From assembly GCA_002304505.1 (NCBI GenBank), contig NCEH01000017.1, positions 1 to 33,350 of the forward strand: DNA of 33,350 nt, in the 5' to 3' direction. The position numbers and the translations under genes were made by a program. This stretch comes from Rhizobiales bacterium 32-66-11. GTDB taxonomy: Bacteria > Pseudomonadota > Alphaproteobacteria > Rhizobiales > Xanthobacteraceae. Of the stretch, positions 33,130 through 33,350 are shown one piece after another (the stretch's first letter is position 1; every line of letters starts with the position of its first letter). The notes beneath the pieces were generated by a model. That model did no database searches and was not told the origin of the DNA. It saw only the letters and a program-made list of their open reading frames with translations.

Positions 33130-33350
33130 ATGGCGGCGGCATTCGATCCCCGCATCGCGATCTTTGCCGAGCGGGCGGATTGGCACACCCGCCGGCTGTT
33201 CGCGGCGCTGAAGAAGCGCGGCCGCGCGGCGCGGCTGCTGTCGCTGAAATCCTGCGGCTTCGCGGTGGGCGCGACGCCCCACGGCCTGCTGCTGCCGGGG
33301 TTCGAGGAGGCGCTTCCCCAAAGCGCCTTCGTGCGCATCATGCCCGGCGG
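33130..33350 (+). CDS. ATP-grasp/RimK-like protein, N-terminal fragment (3' end outside window)
   Basis: ATG 33130 opens a frame that runs to the window edge, so only 73 complete codons are visible. The protein begins MAAAFDPRIAIFAERADWHTRRLFAALKKRG, followed by GLLLPGFEEALPQSAFVRIMPGG. This resembles the pre-ATP-grasp domain of the RimK-like ligase encoded next to mch in methylotroph H4MPT clusters, probably involved in adding glutamate-like groups to the cofactor. It starts 6 bases after the mch stop. The family call leans on context and is moderate. Confidence 0.7.
   Translation, partial: MAAAFDPRIAIFAERADWHTRRLFAALKKRGRAARLLSLKSCGFAVGATPHGLLLPGFEEALPQSAFVRIMPG

Overview
The window is about 33 kb of GC-rich, gene-dense bacterial chromosome. 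It most likely comes from an alphaproteobacterium of the Hyphomicrobiales type, perhaps a Xanthobacteraceae-like methylotroph. The main reasons are a tetrahydromethanopterin (H4MPT) formaldehyde-oxidation cluster at the right end (a beta-RFAP synthase-like gene, mtdB, an ATP-grasp gene, mch and the start of a second ATP-grasp/RimK-like gene), a circularly permuted ATP-grasp/alpha-E/transglutaminase-like operon, and overall codon use. The taxonomic call is inference. A perfect 16-bp parS palindrome at 17770-17785 marks this as primary chromosome, probably in the origin-proximal part.

Left part (1-8308), surface polysaccharide. A polysaccharide-lyase-like gene ends at 198. A 362-bp, visibly AT-richer gap with short direct repeats follows, then a large two-domain glycosyltransferase. 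After these come manC (GDP-mannose supply) and a complete dTDP-L-rhamnose set in the order rfbC, rfbB, rfbD, rfbA with overlapping or closely spaced genes. Together they supply nucleotide sugars and a transferase for an exopolysaccharide or O-antigen.

Middle part (8529-17742). Here lie ferredoxin-NADP reductase (fpr), an autotransporter whose passenger begins with a PAP2-type acid phosphatase domain, a PepSY-membrane/flavodoxin/FAD-NADPH reductase fusion with a possible Fur-type operator, an XRE-cupin regulator with a 14-bp palindrome in front of it, thiD behind a clear TPP riboswitch, and a one-domain Lrp/AsnC ligand-binding protein divergent from thiD.

Accessory part (17770-25018). It holds parS, a split chromate transporter pair, an EamA-family exporter, a cytochrome b561-type membrane protein convergent with a cytochrome c', an isolated form-II CO-dehydrogenase-like molybdopterin subunit, and a MoCF-domain protein. 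Two 15-bp minisatellites of four units each sit here, one in the 5' end of a chromate-transporter gene and one across the stop codon of the cytochrome b gene.

Right part (25131-33350). A sigma-54-like promoter precedes the ATP-grasp/alpha-E/transglutaminase-like operon. The transglutaminase-like member has lost the expected catalytic Cys and His. A HIT-family gene overlaps the first gene of the H4MPT cluster, which runs off the window edge.

The most distinctive items are the phosphatase-autotransporter fusion, the sigma-54-driven operon with its degenerate transglutaminase, the parS site and the paired minisatellites. No tRNA, rRNA, CRISPR array or complete insertion sequence was seen.
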